The position numbers and the translations under genes are program-made. From the NCBI GenBank assembly GCA_019843655.1, contig JACDQD010000006.1, positions 806,001 through 870,000 on the forward strand: 64,000 nt of DNA. Direction: 5' to 3'. The notes beneath the pieces were generated by a model that was given only the letters and a program-made list of their open reading frames with translations, was not told where the DNA came from and made no database searches. Source of the stretch: Lethocerus indicus (Eukaryota; Arthropoda; Insecta; Hemiptera; Belostomatidae). Shown in pieces: positions 37,601 through 51,386 of the stretch. Position 1 is the first letter of the stretch; the number at the start of each line of letters is the position of its first letter.

Positions 37601-39729
37601 GGCCAGGATCAGCGGGTGTTAACGCGCCGTGCGCGTTAAAGTGCGCGTTAACGTGCGCGGCATATGTGTGACCCGCTTCCCCCACAATACACCCGGCACC
37701 ACCTGTTTCAACTTCAGCCGGCCTCCTTCTTTATTTCAGCCCATATCTTACAGCTTCCATGAGCGGCCTCCTAATACCTTAGGATTACCAGCCAAGGGAC
37801 CTTCAGAGATTTACAACGGGACAGGGGACTGTTAATAAAATGGCAATATATATTCTCCGCCCAGTGGCGACAGTTAATATTCCAAAATTACTAGAAATCC
37901 ATTCTGAAAACGAAAATATTGGCGCTCAAAGGAAAAATTACAGTTCCAATGAGTTTATATAATTGATAATTATTATAAACGATTTCCTGAGGAACAGCGT
38001 AAAAAAATTACGAGCAAGTTGATGGTTGATGGTCGATGGTCGAAGTATTTGGATGAACTTAGGTTATTTATAGGAGACATTTTGGCATTACTCCTATTGC
38101 TAGGGCCACTTTGGTGAAACCCCATAGGGCCCATTTATAGTAAAATTTGTTGAATTCCGGTTTTAAATAAAACCCGATGGGGAACATTTTTCTATCTAGC
38201 AGGATGGGGATATAAAACGTTTATAATTGGTCATGAGAATATCGACTGGGTCCGCCTCAGTAGTCTGCCAGAACGGCTTTCGGCGGTCCGCCAGACAATG
38301 CCCCATCTATTATACAAACCCCCCAATCCACCCCCAACAGCCAATAACACCGACTAATTTGTCCAGGGCGAGGTCCGCGCCACCGCCCAAATTAATGTAT
38401 TTGACCGACGTTAATTCGGCGAATTTAATGATACAATTAATCCGAACCAATAAACGGTTCTGGCGGATTCGGCTGAAGAGAATTGAATTCGAGCCCCCCA
38501 CAATCCCCCTCCGACCACCCCACTATATATACCATATACAGCATATATTTTCCGACAAGATTAATGGAGTTATTGGGATTTGAATTTTTGAAAATTAGAT
38601 CCAATCTATAATTTATTTCTACCCACGAACGTCGACCTAAATAAATACGAGAGAAATGCCTAGAAAGGTTGTTATTGAAAGTATTAAAGTTTATGATATT
38701 GATCGCCATTATAAGACGGGATAAATAGATAATAATTAGAGGAGAAATCGATATAGAAACGGGGGCGTTACAACGATACTGACAGTATACAGGAGTAACA
38801 ATATTTTAGTGAATGTTACGACCGTCATATTATTGCGATTTATTGTCTCCACTACTTCCAATTATTGAAAGAGGTGGGCTTTTCGCAAAATTCACTAGAA
38901 TTTCATTGGCAAAGCATCCCTGGAAATGTGAACCCGGTTGGTTAATATAAAATTGGAGAGAAACCCTAGTTGCGGCATTACATGCTGGCCTTATTATGAA
39001 CTATATGAAAAGCAGTATTACAAAAAATAACAATAATGTGTTCTCCGGATCCGTCGGTTGACTTTGGTTTGAACGTTTAATTCGGTTTAGAAATTCAATA
39101 TATAAATTTATTATACATTAAATAGGGTAATAAGCAGGCCAACTAGAATAGAACGAAGAGAAAAAACACATTTTATTCCAGTTTTTACTTTTTCTTCAGG
39201 CCCGAGGACCTTTAAACAGTCAACCGACATTTTATGTAGGGTTTCTTGAAAGCAGAGCGTGACCTCCAAATGTTGCCTCGAGTCGGAGGAAACAAGAAAA
39301 ATGTTCATCGAGGTGGATGAAAAACAATGGTGGCCGGAATTGGAGGGCGGGAAGAGGGTCAAGACAGCCCCGCATCACCCCACCACTGGAGGGGGGAGGG
39401 GGGGGGAGGCAAAAAAACAACAAGAAAGTTGTTGAAATAATACGGCCAGCAGGAAGCAGCGTCCTGTGGGCACATGCGGGACTACCTCTAGTCACCAATT
39501 AGGAGGCAAAAAAGTGTTATGCGGGTTTATTCTTTCTTGGGCCTAGTACGAGATCGGGGCGAAGACAACTAATAAAATTCAGGCGTTCAAAAATAAGTTT
39601 TCCCCGCTGACTGAATTTTCTTGTTGAAATACCATACCGTGCCGGTAGCTAAGACTTGGGGGGTGGGGGGTGATTATTATCAACATGCCGGAATGACTGA
39701 TATAAACTAGAAAAAGGTATAATATGTAC

Positions 39730-39902
39730 CTGATGGCCATGCTCTTGTTCTTGAGATGGTGCCATCTCTGGTTCATCTCGTCCAGTCTCCGCTGGAGCAT
39801 GACCGCGTCCTCCTGGGAGGCCAGGCTCCCCAACAGCTTTCGTCCGGTTCCATTCAGAGAGGCGAAAACCTCCTTGTGGCTTTCTATCTCGCTCTGCACG
39901 TC
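39730..39902 (-). CDS. DMD: Dystrophin exon (human exon 56 equivalent)
   Basis: 173 nt: 57 codons plus two bases of an Arg codon. Reads D-V-Q-S-E-I-E-S-H-K-E-V-F-A-S-L-N, then R-K-L-L-G-S-L-A-S-Q-E-D-A-V-M-L-Q-R-R-L-D-E-M-N and R-W-H-H-L-K-N-K-S-M-A-I-R. This follows human dystrophin closely: D-L-Q-G-E-I-E-A-H, I-L-R-S-L-E, D-D-A-V-L-L-Q-R-R-L-D-N-M-N-F-K-W, K-K-S-L-N-I-R. Helices B and C of a spectrin repeat, with the conserved Trp. Acceptor: GTATTTCAG|GAC; donor: ATCAG|GTACAT. Length and phases (0 in, 2 out) equal those I recall for human exon 56. Spectrin, alpha-actinin or dystrobrevin are poorer matches. Codon use is richer in G and C at third positions than the flanking DNA. Confidence 0.96.
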
Positions 39903-40826
39903 CTGAAATACAATACGACAATTAGGACCGAGAGACGAGGATGGGCCGCGAAGGTTCGGAATATCGTCACTCCTGAGTAATACCTCTCTCGTTTTGTTTT
40001 ATTATTTGAACTTTCGTCAATCCATATACAACTATAATATTAGACACGGAAGAAGTGTGTGGAAACAAAAAGAGCGATAATATTCCAAACCCCTTATCGG
40101 TCTGACAGTACAATATATCGAAATAATTTTGGCGTGTTCTCCCGGGCCGAATTTACAACAAATTGCCCGTATTACAATTACAATTAGGAAGAAAAAAAAT
40201 ACGCGGCCGACCCCCAAGAAAATGTGTCTACGGAATGACAAATGGACAGTCGGTCTTCGAAAGCCAAATGGACCCGAGGCTTAAACTTTCGGAAAGGGTA
40301 AGTAATGAAGGGGGGGATTTATGTGGGGGGAAAAAATTAGCCCCCAGACGACAAGACGATAATGCCCTTCCGGTCGAGGGGGGGGGAGGGGATTTGGTCG
40401 GAATTAAATGAAAAGAAACCACCCCCGCACCGGGACAAAGAAACCCCTCGGGGGCAAGAACAACAATTCGAACAAGAAACAAGGCAAACCTTTTCGAAGT
40501 TCCATAGCAGTCTGTAAATGGTGAAGGATATGTAGATGATCCTGGCGTCTGTTGTACACGAGGCCGGTCGCCGAACCCTTATTTTGTCGGTCCCTTTTGG
40601 ACGAAAAATTTTATTTTCACTTTAGCCCACATTTTTTTATTCCTAGTCCACTTATTTGTCAAACCGCAGGGATTGTTTCACAGCCGCTCGAACGATATTT
40701 CACGAAGCGCCGAAATACTATCTAGGATTTCAGCGACCGCCCGTTACAAAAGAAGTGTCCTGCGTAACACAAATTAAAAAGTTTATCGAATAAAATCGGA
40801 ACCTAAGACTTTGTGCGCGTCGGACT

Positions 40827-40880
40827 CTGATGAGTTCCGAAAGGTTCCTCACACAACATTACGCGATCTTACCGGAAATT
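40827..40880 (+). repeat. Dispersed motif: CTGATGA...GAAA then ACGCGATCTTACC
   Basis: CTGATGAGTTCCGAAAGG is followed by ACAACATTACGCGATCTTAC and CGGAA. The second block recurs at 46144-46170 and 63917-63944. The first block has hammerhead core words (CTGATGA and GAAA), but there is no room for stem II, so it would not work as a ribozyme. It reads as the decayed end of the same repeat family as 63843-63944. Confidence 0.4.
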
Positions 40881-42213
40881 AGTTCGTTTAAACCTGATAG
40901 GAATTAATCAATAGGAAATGCTACTTATTGTCAAACGGCGCCCAATAGGCTGAAATTATTTCATAATACGAAAGAAAACTATTTCAATCATGTAGATAAG
41001 GAAAATTATGTAAAATCTCCTAAGTTTTTAACGGAAATATGGAACACAATTCTAACAATTAGAATTATAAATAATGAAGATATTATTGTCGAGAAGAATA
41101 ATAGTCTCAACGCAGCAAATTCGTAATAGAAATTACAAATCAGGAACGACTAAGCCGCCAGCTCCTGTTAGGTTCCAAGCCTCTGACGCGGTTTGAAAGA
41201 AACTTTTGATGGATGACCGTTCTTTTTCTTCCCGAGTTGTTTCTGAATTTCTTCACAAGATGTTTTGGGCCAGAGATCAACTTCTCTGTTAAACTCTACG
41301 CCCTCGCCGAATATATAAATGCAATATCAGACCGACCTACAGTGAAAACACGCTTGGATTTGGCGAAAATGTTATAAATGGCAAATTCTTTTCCTCAAAA
41401 CACCATTCTATTATAATAGATAATACTGATGAATTAGTGTCCGCATTAATGCATTGCCAACAGAATGCTTCACTCTATTAAAAAATAATTAGTTTTCAAT
41501 ACCAGCCACATGGTATTTTAGACCAGGCCGGCAAGAGAAAATATATGAAATCAATTATTGTTCGATCGGGAAAATTGAGAATTGCGAAAAAAAGGTAATT
41601 CGGTAATCATTTCCAAATTAATCTACCGACCCAGATGCACGCGACTGGGGCTTATGATTGATGGTAAGAATTTGAATGATAAATACGCAAAAGGGGGTTG
41701 GGGTGTCGGAGGGGGTGGATTTCGTATTAATTTCACTAATCCTCGCACCACCACCGACCCACGCCTGACTAAATGAGAAACATTAGTTTTAACGTTCTAT
41801 CTACATTCATTGCCCTAACCGCTCCAACTCTCCAGACATAGTCCGCGGCCGGTACTATTACGAGTGCGTACCAACTTTCTCTGGCTACCACAATACCCTC
41901 CCTCTCCCTTTCTCTCTCTCTCTCCCACCCTCTCACTACCCTTGTTCAACCACGGGAACGTCCCTTTCACCCGCCAACAATAAACTACCAGATAGCATCA
42001 TAACGATTATCGGTCTCTCCGGCCTGCGAATACATCCACTCGGAGCTCCGAGACTTGATACTGGATCAGTTATTGCATAAAAGGCAAAATTATGGAGATG
42101 ATTCGCCACACAACATCGGCGTACGGGCAAAATATAGTTGGGGAAGGGTACGACCGAAATAATAAAGAATTCATTAAATCTCAAACAAAAATTCAGAACG
42201 GGAATAATCAGTA

Positions 42214-42245
42214 CGAGGGTGATTTGATAAGTAAGGTATTGAAAT
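42214..42245 (+). mobile_element. Mariner-like terminus relic (CGAGGGTGATTTGATAAG)
   Basis: After TA at 42212-42213 the sequence reads CGAGGGTGATTTGATAAGTA and then AGGTATT. A second copy is at 51353-51378 (TTCGAGGGTAAGTTGATAAC, TAAGGTATT). The CGAGGGT-N-TTGATAAG form is a common mariner-family end. No inverted partner or transposase was seen nearby. Confidence 0.4.
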
Positions 42246-45200
42246 GTACAAATGCATAAAATATATAATAGATGAACAAATCCAATATCGAAAGTTCCAA
42301 AATGGATCGGGCAGGCTGATGATATTCGAAAACCTCTCGGCCGAAGAAATATCTCAAATCAAAAATTTAATAACAGGAGATGCAATAAATAATCGCGGCG
42401 CTAGTATTTTAGAAACATTCGTAATTCGGGCCGGGAATTACGCGAAAAGCGAAATGTTTCTGCGCCCCCTCCCCCACGGAAAACCGTGAGGTATTACAGA
42501 TCGCGCCGAGAGTAACCATTTGCGAGTAACAAAGTCGTTTGTCCTAATCAAATACACGTTGGACGACGTCGAGCCCAACTCCCGTTCGATAAATCTCTGA
42601 CCGCCGGGGCGCGCGCTTGGGGGCGCCGGCCTAAAGAAACAAAATATCTTAACAATATTTCTTCCGAGTGTAAGGGGCCGGAGGAGGCTGATTGACGCGA
42701 GTGTGCAGGCGAGAAATGAATATTTTATACCCCGGGCTTATTTGTAATAAGGAGAGAGAGAGAGCGGGAGGTCAGAAGGGACTTTATGCGGGATAGACGC
42801 CCTCCCTAAAGACGGCCGAACGCCCCGACCGGGATAAAGGGAAGAAGGATACGCGGGGTGTATTCCCAGGGGAGGGGTGGCCCCCCCCGAGGGGATGAAC
42901 AATTGTTTTTCGGCCCCGTTACTCACAATTGATACCCCACCCTTCACACACACACGTACACAATAACGGCGTAATACAGTCAGTACAATATATAAAGTTA
43001 AATAGGTCCCATAGAATAGGTGGAGTTTAAAAAATTGATAAAGGGATAGACCCTAATTCTGGATAGATACAGGAGGCAGTATAGATTAAAGGGTTTATTG
43101 ACAAAATGATATAGAAGGGAATTCAAGAAATTAGCCGACCGTCCGAAAAAAAAAAAACAACGCGGAATCCAATTTTTTCGCCGTCCAATTATAGCTCGGT
43201 GACGGAGTCAGTTGGATCAAGCGGGGGCGGATCGGATTACATTTAATTAAAATGTCCATCGCCGAGGAAATAGAGGACTCGGTCAATTTAAGTGTCCGGT
43301 AATTAGGTGGACATTAGGTCCCTCCCCCCCCCCCGGCTCCAATTACCTATCGGTTCTAGTCTGTCCTTTTATTTAGGGGGTTCAGCCAGCCCCAAGGAGG
43401 AAGCCGACCCCTCCCCTCACCCCCATCAACCCAATAACAGGCTGGGACTGATGGCAGTTTAATTGAAAACAATTGTTGATCCCACCACATAGGCCCACCG
43501 AGCCGGAGAGCATTGTTTAGACACACAAAACAAAACGAAAATTGGATTCTCCAACTGGGACTAGGAAGAGGGAAATATATCTGATTCTATACTGTTCATT
43601 CTAATCATTTTTATAAGGCTTATATAAATCGACTTAACCCTCTATGGGCCCTTGTAACTTAAAAGTTTATTTTTTCGCTCGGTGAGAGACAGGATTGTTC
43701 ACTGTAGACAGCTGAAATTATGTTGATGCAGTTTACAGGATAAATAATTCAAAATCGCCGATCCATTACAGCATTTAACAATCAGGTCGTACTTGGATTT
43801 AGAAACTAAACACACTTCTCATTATACTTCGCCCTAATGTTGATACGGTTATATATATATATAAGTGACACGGCTAAACATTCACCCTCTACATATTGTC
43901 CAACGTACGGTCACTTAAGTATTCTATCTCTAGGCGGGGACAGCTACTTAACAAGACACCGGGATTATTTATCCGCAGGAAAAATTACCGGGAGCGCGAA
44001 ATAAAGGGGAAAGAACAGGCGAAAGGAAGGAGCTATAAAACAGGGTAGCAAGTGGAGGAGAGGGACAGAGGGGGTGTGGCGCAAATTTACTAGAAATCAA
44101 TTGAGGGGTGAAGTGGGGGGTTCTGAGTTACGGCTTTGGAATATATACTTTAGGAGTGAGCACAGCCACTGTGTAAATGCGCCTGTGTGTGTGTGTCGGC
44201 CCTGTTAAATCCCCATAAATAAGTTGTTATTGGCTTCGGGATGGTGGGGGGGGAGAGGGGGCTGGGGTAAAAAAATACTCGGTAATAAAAGTAAGGCGCC
44301 GAACGTTACGACTGCAATAAAAATCGAAAGATGTTTGACTAATAAAAACCCAAAGTTTTCTTCTTCTTCTTCTTTTTTTCCTCTTCTCTTTTAAGCCTCG
44401 GGGACGATAAAAAATTTTTCGGCCGTGCCCAAAAGTCATTTGTAGCGCCAATTTTACGGTCGGGCGGTTACAGCAGAGTTCTGCTTCGGAGAATTACAGC
44501 TTAGTTTGTAAGGCCATTAAAATCAGGACGGGGGGGGGGGAGGGTTATGAATGAGGCGTTAAACGCGATATCTACAGTCGATCCATTTAATTTTACATCG
44601 ACTTGTTTGGCTCCAGCCGAAAAAAATTTATAAATATTTGAATGGATTTAGATCTGAAACAGCACGACCTTGGACTAATCCAAAGGCGGAGTGGAGTATC
44701 GCCCTGTACAGTAATTTATTCCCTCGTCCTTTTATATAATGCAATGTGGAGAGGGCAAAACTAATTATACAAATGTGTTGTTAAATGTTTTATTGACTGA
44801 AGTGGCGAATGGACAACATTCAGGGAGATCAGGAAAAACAAGGAAATTAGTTCCATTAATGAAGCGAAGATAAATAATATGGATGGAAAATTTTCTCTAC
44901 GATTTTTTTTTTATTTTAACCGATCACGAAATAAAGCAATGACTACCAAATACGCCATATAATTTCTATTTAATTGTTATATTTTTAAATAATTTAATTC
45001 AATATCATTACATGATCCATCTAGATAAGAGAAGTCTAGAGAAGAGAAGTACATATTTTTTTTTACCGCCCGCGACGTTATTAACGGGAAAAAGGCCCGG
45101 GGTATAATTTATCATTATTTAACATAAGTGGGTTAAGTCCGAAGGGAAAAGCCGCCCTTCTGAGCCTCTCCTAATAATACAAAGGGATCGCTTTGTCCTA

Positions 45201-46143
45201 CCTTACGACGACTTTGCCCCCTTTTTCACAGTACGAAACCTATTTGCAATTAAAAAAACTTCTGAAATAAGAAACACCGCATCGTGCACTACTCTACCAT
45301 TTATTCCTTAATGCTTTATAATATCTGGTACGATGGAAATATAATATTGTATTGGTAATTATGCGATTAGCATACAGCGATATATTCCACTCATATACAA
45401 CTAACTAGGCTCCCTGCATGATACAAATTTCAGTATTTTATACTTTTATTTTCAAGTAAAGGATTAAAATTAATTTATTATCTGTGATTTTAGGCCACAC
45501 AATCCCTACTTTTCAAATCAGCAAAATCTACGAAATTAAACTATGTTAATATGTTAAGCGTACAGTGCATTCAGCCTGCTGTTTTAGTATAGTGGATAAC
45601 TTCCGTCGTAAATTAATAAAAGCGCATCGCTGTCCCGCCCTTTTTATATTTAATTAATTAAATAGGCTAATGAAGGCCGAAATATTAATACCGTTTCGTC
45701 GAACGGAAGAATGAAAAAAACGACAGCGCGCTATCAATCAACCGAAAGTTTCATTAATCAACCTGTGATAAGCCCGCCCCCCGACCGGGGGCTCAACGCG
45801 GGGCCCTAAATTAAGGCTACGTTTTTGATGATAAAACATGTTTAATCTTTGTTGAAATGTGCACGAAATTTCACAATTTATAACTATTCCGCAACTACTG
45901 ATTTACCGGTATTGTACAGATTCAAAAAAAAAACTGAATAGGAGAAACAAAATGTAACTCTCACGAGCGCACAAACAACAGAAGTGAAACTTTTTGAAAG
46001 TTTTTATATATCGGTGATTTTATTGAATTATTACGATTAGGACGAGGAATGAAAGGGTGGCATGAAATGAAGAAAATGTCGAAATTCACGCTGAAGTCTT
46101 TGAAAAACAATTTAAAATTATCTTCCCATAGTGGGGTTCTTCC

Positions 46144-46170
46144 CACAGCATTACGCCATCCTACCGTGAA
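46144..46170 (+). repeat. Copy of the CATTACGCNATCCTACCG motif
   Basis: CACAGCATTACGCCATCCTA followed by CCGTGAA; matches 40852-40876 and 63917-63942 with few differences. The preceding hammerhead-like hairpin is not present here. Confidence 0.45.
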
Positions 46171-49100
46171 GAATTTCTATTTCGTATTTTCGAAACTCGA
46201 GAGTTTGCTAACCAAGCCAAGTCGACATCACACTCTACCGCAATGTTTATTTCATTAAATTAATGCAGTATTTTTTGTATGCTAATACATAAAATAAATT
46301 CAGTTGTACAATATTCCGTTTGGCAGGTCTTTCCGTGTTTATGGACATAAGCTTTGGCGGATAACCCCCAATCAACCGGCACCTTCGGAATTCCCAATTT
46401 GAATTGATTACGATGGGGAGGGGTTGACAGTGCGCTAATTGAATTTGATCAATTTACAATATATTCGGGCAATTTACAACACGGAGATTAAATCCTGGCT
46501 GTATATCGTTACGGAAATTGGTATTTCCTGTAAATAAATCCCAGAGATTTCTGGTAAAGATTATGCGAAAGATGTCATAGTCGATGATCATCTTCTTTTT
46601 TTATCATGAAGCAAGAAGTAACTTGGGGGCATGAACTGTTGGAACACGCAGAAAATACGATCGCACCCGTTTTCCCGGGGAAGCAGGAACTCGGCCAGGA
46701 TTTAAACTAAGTCCCGCTGAGAATCGGGAGCCGTCCTCAGAGGGTACATCGGTCAAAAGTAGCTCAACCCCACCTTAAACCAATTTACCGCCGATCCGTG
46801 ATCGGCATATTACCGATCGGATCGATATCGGTGTACCAATAATTTTTCTAAATTGGCCGAAACGATATTTCAATCGGTTGCGAACAGTCGAAGACAATTC
46901 GCGATTTGAACACGTTTTAGACTATGCCGGCGATTTTTACGATTCCCCTTAAATTTTCCGCCCCTCAGAGCGGCAATTTTATAATGTGTGGCACTAATTA
47001 ATGATTAATACGCGGAAAAACTTAAGAAGTAATTAATTTTTATATGAAAATTAACGAAGCGAGACAATTTAATTTCTCTAGAAAGAAAAAATTCTCATTC
47101 CCCGTGTAAAATTTAACATAAATGACGATAAAACGCAGTTTTCAGGATACGATCACAATTTTATTGAAATAAACGCGAAAAAAGCGTCTCTGTTATACGG
47201 CTTTCGGCAACGGCTCGCTGTGTGTATTTTATTTCCATCCCACAGTAAATACGAACTCGAAACTACGAAGAGAAAAAAACCACTGGCCCCTAAAGCTCCG
47301 CCTTCCGAATATTAAACATTATATTTGACGAAAGCTCGTTGCAGTAAATACAACCGGTTGTATTGAGGCGATTTGCACATCGGCGGGGAGTATAAAACGA
47401 GAAAGAAATCACTCGAAACGGGTCGAACAGCGGGCTCCGATATCCGGGCAACATTGGAAATTTGATTTGCCAATTTTCGGCAATTATAAAAGTGTCATCG
47501 GCGTTTCGTATTGGAAAGTAGTCGCGGTCTGTTGACACGGGTTAATTGGAATCGAGAACGCGGCTTCGAAAGGCGATCCATTTTTCATATTTGTTTCGGA
47601 TAATCAATGAGCCAGTCGGTGCACAACACTGACCCGCCCCCTCCCCCCCCCGCCCCTCTCTTTTTGCACCAAAACCAATATCCCACTTTCCCGTTTAACT
47701 GTTGGGAATCTAACAGAAATTGCCGGTTTTACACTTCAGCGAGTCGAGTGGGGAAAATCATTTTTACAAAACGAACTCGGACAACGTACGATTTTCTAAT
47801 TTCATAATCGAGCGATATCATATATATATATATAGACTCAACTTATCTCTACTGTCACCTGTATTAGTATATATGTTGGTGTCTTTGCCACCAAATGAAG
47901 GGTTTTATCCTTTCCACTTGCGGGCGTTGTTCCGCTTCCATTACATATTCTATGTTAATATACGTATGCACACCTTTTTTTTTGTGTATTCTTTAACGGG
48001 AAAATAAATTTGTACAACGCCAGGCATTGTAATATCCCCAGGGCGTGGAAAGCCGAGACAAAGCCGATATCGTGAACGTTTCCGCGAACCAAAATAGGCG
48101 GGCGACGGTATTAAAATGTAAAGCAAACATAACCGGGGCACATTTTTTGTATTGTCCCAGTTGCGGTCGAAATATAAGTAAGATTGATCCGTTGGGCCAT
48201 TTCGGCCGAATAAAAATAGTCGCTGGGACAGAAGCAAACATGTCAAACCGCCTTTTATATCCAGAGTATTTCCCCCCCCCCTCCCAAGCCCGCCGTCTAT
48301 TTTTTTTTAATCTGTCCGCCCCTTGTCAAAATTCATTTATGCGTTATTTAAACGGAACGGCGGGGCCGGGAAAAAGATAAAAACGACCGCGCACGGGGGG
48401 GGGGGAAGAAAGTCCGGATGAATTCGAAATGAAAATCAACACAGCGGAGAGTTTAATGCGGATATCAAATGACAGCTGACGGAGTGTCGCCGCCAGAGGG
48501 TCCGAATACAAGCCATTTATATTAGCACGAAATGTCTTCTGTCTCGGGGATCATCCTCTCCCAATACCTTTCCCAGTTACGGGGGGCGGGAGGAGACCGG
48601 ATTTAAAACGGAAAATCCGTTTGTATTTTCCTTAATATCTTAAGACAGTTACCTCCATTTCACTTTATATTCCCCCGGCAGTCCCAAATTAGTGGAGAGT
48701 TTGAAACAATATTTCGGCATTCTCCGATAACAATTCCAGACAATGTTACTTTTATCGCGTATAATAATTTTTTTTTTTGTACTATAGTGATTATATTATT
48801 TTTAATTGATCCAGTCACGACCGATCTTACCGAAAAAATATCTCAAATCGAACGTTCAATGCGCGGCAATAAATAATCCAAATACACTGGCTATTATAAT
48901 AGCGGAGAGTTGATAGGAAAACCTATTGTTGGACTGAAGAAAAGTTTCCGCCTAAAATCAATTGAAACTATTGACGATAAACTGTTCTCAACTGTAAAAT
49001 AGGGGTAAAATCATAAAGAATTCATTTTACCCCATTTCAGCCACAATATACAACACAATAGGTATTATTCGAACAGAATTCAGATTGACTGAAAAAGAAG

Positions 49101-51216
49101 GGGAATAAACGAATAGTTATTTCACAAGCTTTGAACAAAAATACTTTGTCGGGATGAAAAAATTTTAACTGGAACGAGCGTATCTTCCTAAATAGAAATT
49201 TTGTTAATAAAAACTATTTTTTTACCATACTTATCAAACAGGGGGAGAGCAGGTTTTTAATAAATATAAATGAGCGTAGAATAACGAGGGCACAAACGGG
49301 TATAACTTCGGAGAGGGAGGAAGAGAACTGGAGAAACGCACGATAAAAATATTGCGTTGTGAAAAATTGAACCATCATTTGGCCTCTCCCTGGGTAGAAT
49401 AAGTGAAGTGGCCACTTGAAAGGGATATTTTGCTAGAATTTCCTGTCCTCCATTCAATAACACCCAACCCCCCGCCCGCCCCCGCCATCCCCTCATCAAT
49501 TGGAGGTCGAGGTAATTTCCATCACAATTGACTACAGTCAACGTTGTCAACTCTCTCCCTCTCTCCCTCTCCTCCTGAGAGCTGCTTTTCCTTACCCGAC
49601 GGAGGATTGAATCTGAGAAAAACTCACGGTTCGGTGCATTCGAATGATAAGCTATCAATCCGGCGTAATTTAATTATAATTATTATACTCATTGATAGTT
49701 CCGGGTGATTAACTTACGGCAGTCAAAATATACAAGGCTGAATAGTTTATACATCTAAAAGTAGGACCGATTGCCACTTATATGGCTGTAAAAAGATAAA
49801 TGCGGACAACGGTAAATAACTGCATTTCATTTATATAAATAGGGATTGACTATTCGGCCGATGCAATTCGGTCAAACCGACCGAAGCCATTCGTCGGTTC
49901 AGAATTATCAGGGCCCAAATAAATTAGGTAACAGCGGGTCGATTGACCCATTCAAGCTCTCAACTAGAAATAGGATGTCCATTCCGGCGACGCTTTCAGC
50001 GGCTCTAATATATATATAACAAATAAAAGGCTGTATATATTCCGTAGAGATAGACCGAAGGAAGAGAACGAAATATTTTCTCTCCCGTCCGTTGTCAAAT
50101 TTCCCTTTTTCTTTTCCGACCGCGTAAGACAGACATTGGACTTTTATGCCGTCCATTCCAGGATAATCCCTGACCTCAACCAGGAATGTTCCTCGCCTCG
50201 GAGGATTACAGACGGCTACAGGGGCGGGAATCCGAGGTTGTACGTCAGAAATAAAGAATTTTTCAGACCAGTGTCCGATACGAATTTTCCGATGGGTACT
50301 TCGACAAGACAGCAAGGCAGGAAAAATTTCCAAAATGCCACTGATGTAACTCGAAAAACGTAAAGTATTACAGTAGCAATTCCTACGAATTTTAATAATA
50401 GGACAAATAATAGATGCAAATATTTATTATTACGTATAAAATAAAAAACTGGGGACATAAGTAGTTCGGAAGTCAACTAGATCGCAACGAATTATTTCAA
50501 ATACCATACTTCAGAATTGTTATAATTTTTCTGGACAATGTGCGATATACACTGCCTGTATGCGGGAAAGTTGGAGAATGGAAAATTTGAAAAATTTCAA
50601 AAAATATAACACCAGTTAAAAGGTGAAATCGATGAAAAAAAAGACAAAAATATTTCTTTCAATAATGGCCAGACTTTTTCTTCAATATTTGATTGCGAAA
50701 AATATCAACGTTTTTCTCGACCTGATACTGAAGATATGCAAATTTTTAAGCCCGACACGTCCACTAGAATTGTAATATATTAAATATAGTGTCGATTTCA
50801 AACAAGAACAGAACGGGAGGTAAAATGGGCGTTGATTTTGTCGGTCTACGAAACGGATTTCTGGCCGCAATTCCCGCCTGAAACTGCCGAAAGAAGCGCG
50901 ACCGCGCCGGCGTCTGAAAAAACCGACGTACACAGTACAATTACCGACCGTGAGAACGACCAGATAACAGAATTTACAATGGACGGCCGGTGAAAATTAC
51001 AATTACGGAACGCCGAGAGGCAGCATAACGGCTCGGTGGGTCTTTTCAACAAACAAAAAAAAAACAAAAAACAAGACGGATAGAAACCTTCTATACTCTA
51101 GTGCTAATCTGAAAACACGGGTTTAATTCCCACGAAAGGGGAGAAATTTACGGCAGCAAAAATTGTCAATTTCATAGTTTGCTCGATCTCGCTGGTTCGT
51201 CGTCTTTTGCTAAACG

Positions 51217-51242
51217 GTTTCGGCCTCTCTAGCCGTCTTCAG
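51217..51242 (-). ncRNA. Hammerhead-core-like hairpin motif (minus strand)
   Basis: On the minus strand CTGAAGA is followed by C, a GGC/GCC hairpin with loop TAGAGAG, and GAAAC. This has the same layout, including the extra C, as the motif at 19201-19223. Both are preceded by GCTA and followed by an ACAAAAGAC/GCAAAAGAC segment, so the two are copies of one repeat family. The matching 3' half needed for a complete ribozyme was not found. Confidence 0.35.
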
Positions 51243-51352
51243 TAGCAAAGAGGAGACGGAAAATCATGAACGCTAAGAGGAGGTATAATGAGGAGCAATA
51301 TAAAAAGTAATCGGTATTATTATGGGTTGAAAATGTATAATAACTATTGGAT

Positions 51353-51386
51353 ATTCGAGGGTAAGTTGATAACTAAGGTATTTTGC
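51353..51386 (+). mobile_element. Mariner-like terminus relic, second copy
   Basis: TTCGAGGGTAAGTTGATAAC followed by TAAGGTATTTT, related to 42214-42245. No transposase reading frame follows. Confidence 0.35.

Larger units (their letters stand above)
18663..39729 (-). other. Giant dystrophin intron (21 kb)
   Basis: Phase-2 intron between the donor ATCAG|GTACAT (39729) and acceptor TTTTCAG (18663-18664), 21,067 bp. It splits an Arg codon. It contains a hammerhead-like motif near 19.2 kb, a LINE fragment at 23.6-23.9 kb, a G-rich segment near 24.25 kb, a mariner-like end at 26.39 kb, a (TA)n tract at 27.0 kb and several poly-G/C runs. The remainder, including ORFs up to 157 codons (for example 25244-25717 plus and 21302-21715 minus), shows no recognisable domain and I cannot support a gene in it. 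Confidence 0.85.

Noticed and set aside
40498..40553. Possible extra minus-strand exon between ACAACAG and GTTTGCC, reading R-I-I-Y-I-S-F-T-I-Y-R-L-L-W-N-F-E-K
   Set aside because: Hydrophobic and without the spectrin-repeat pattern; phase does not join the exon at 39902 convincingly.
40827..40845. Hammerhead ribozyme at CTGATGAGTTCCGAAAGG
   Set aside because: Core words are present but only four bases separate them, so no stem II can form.
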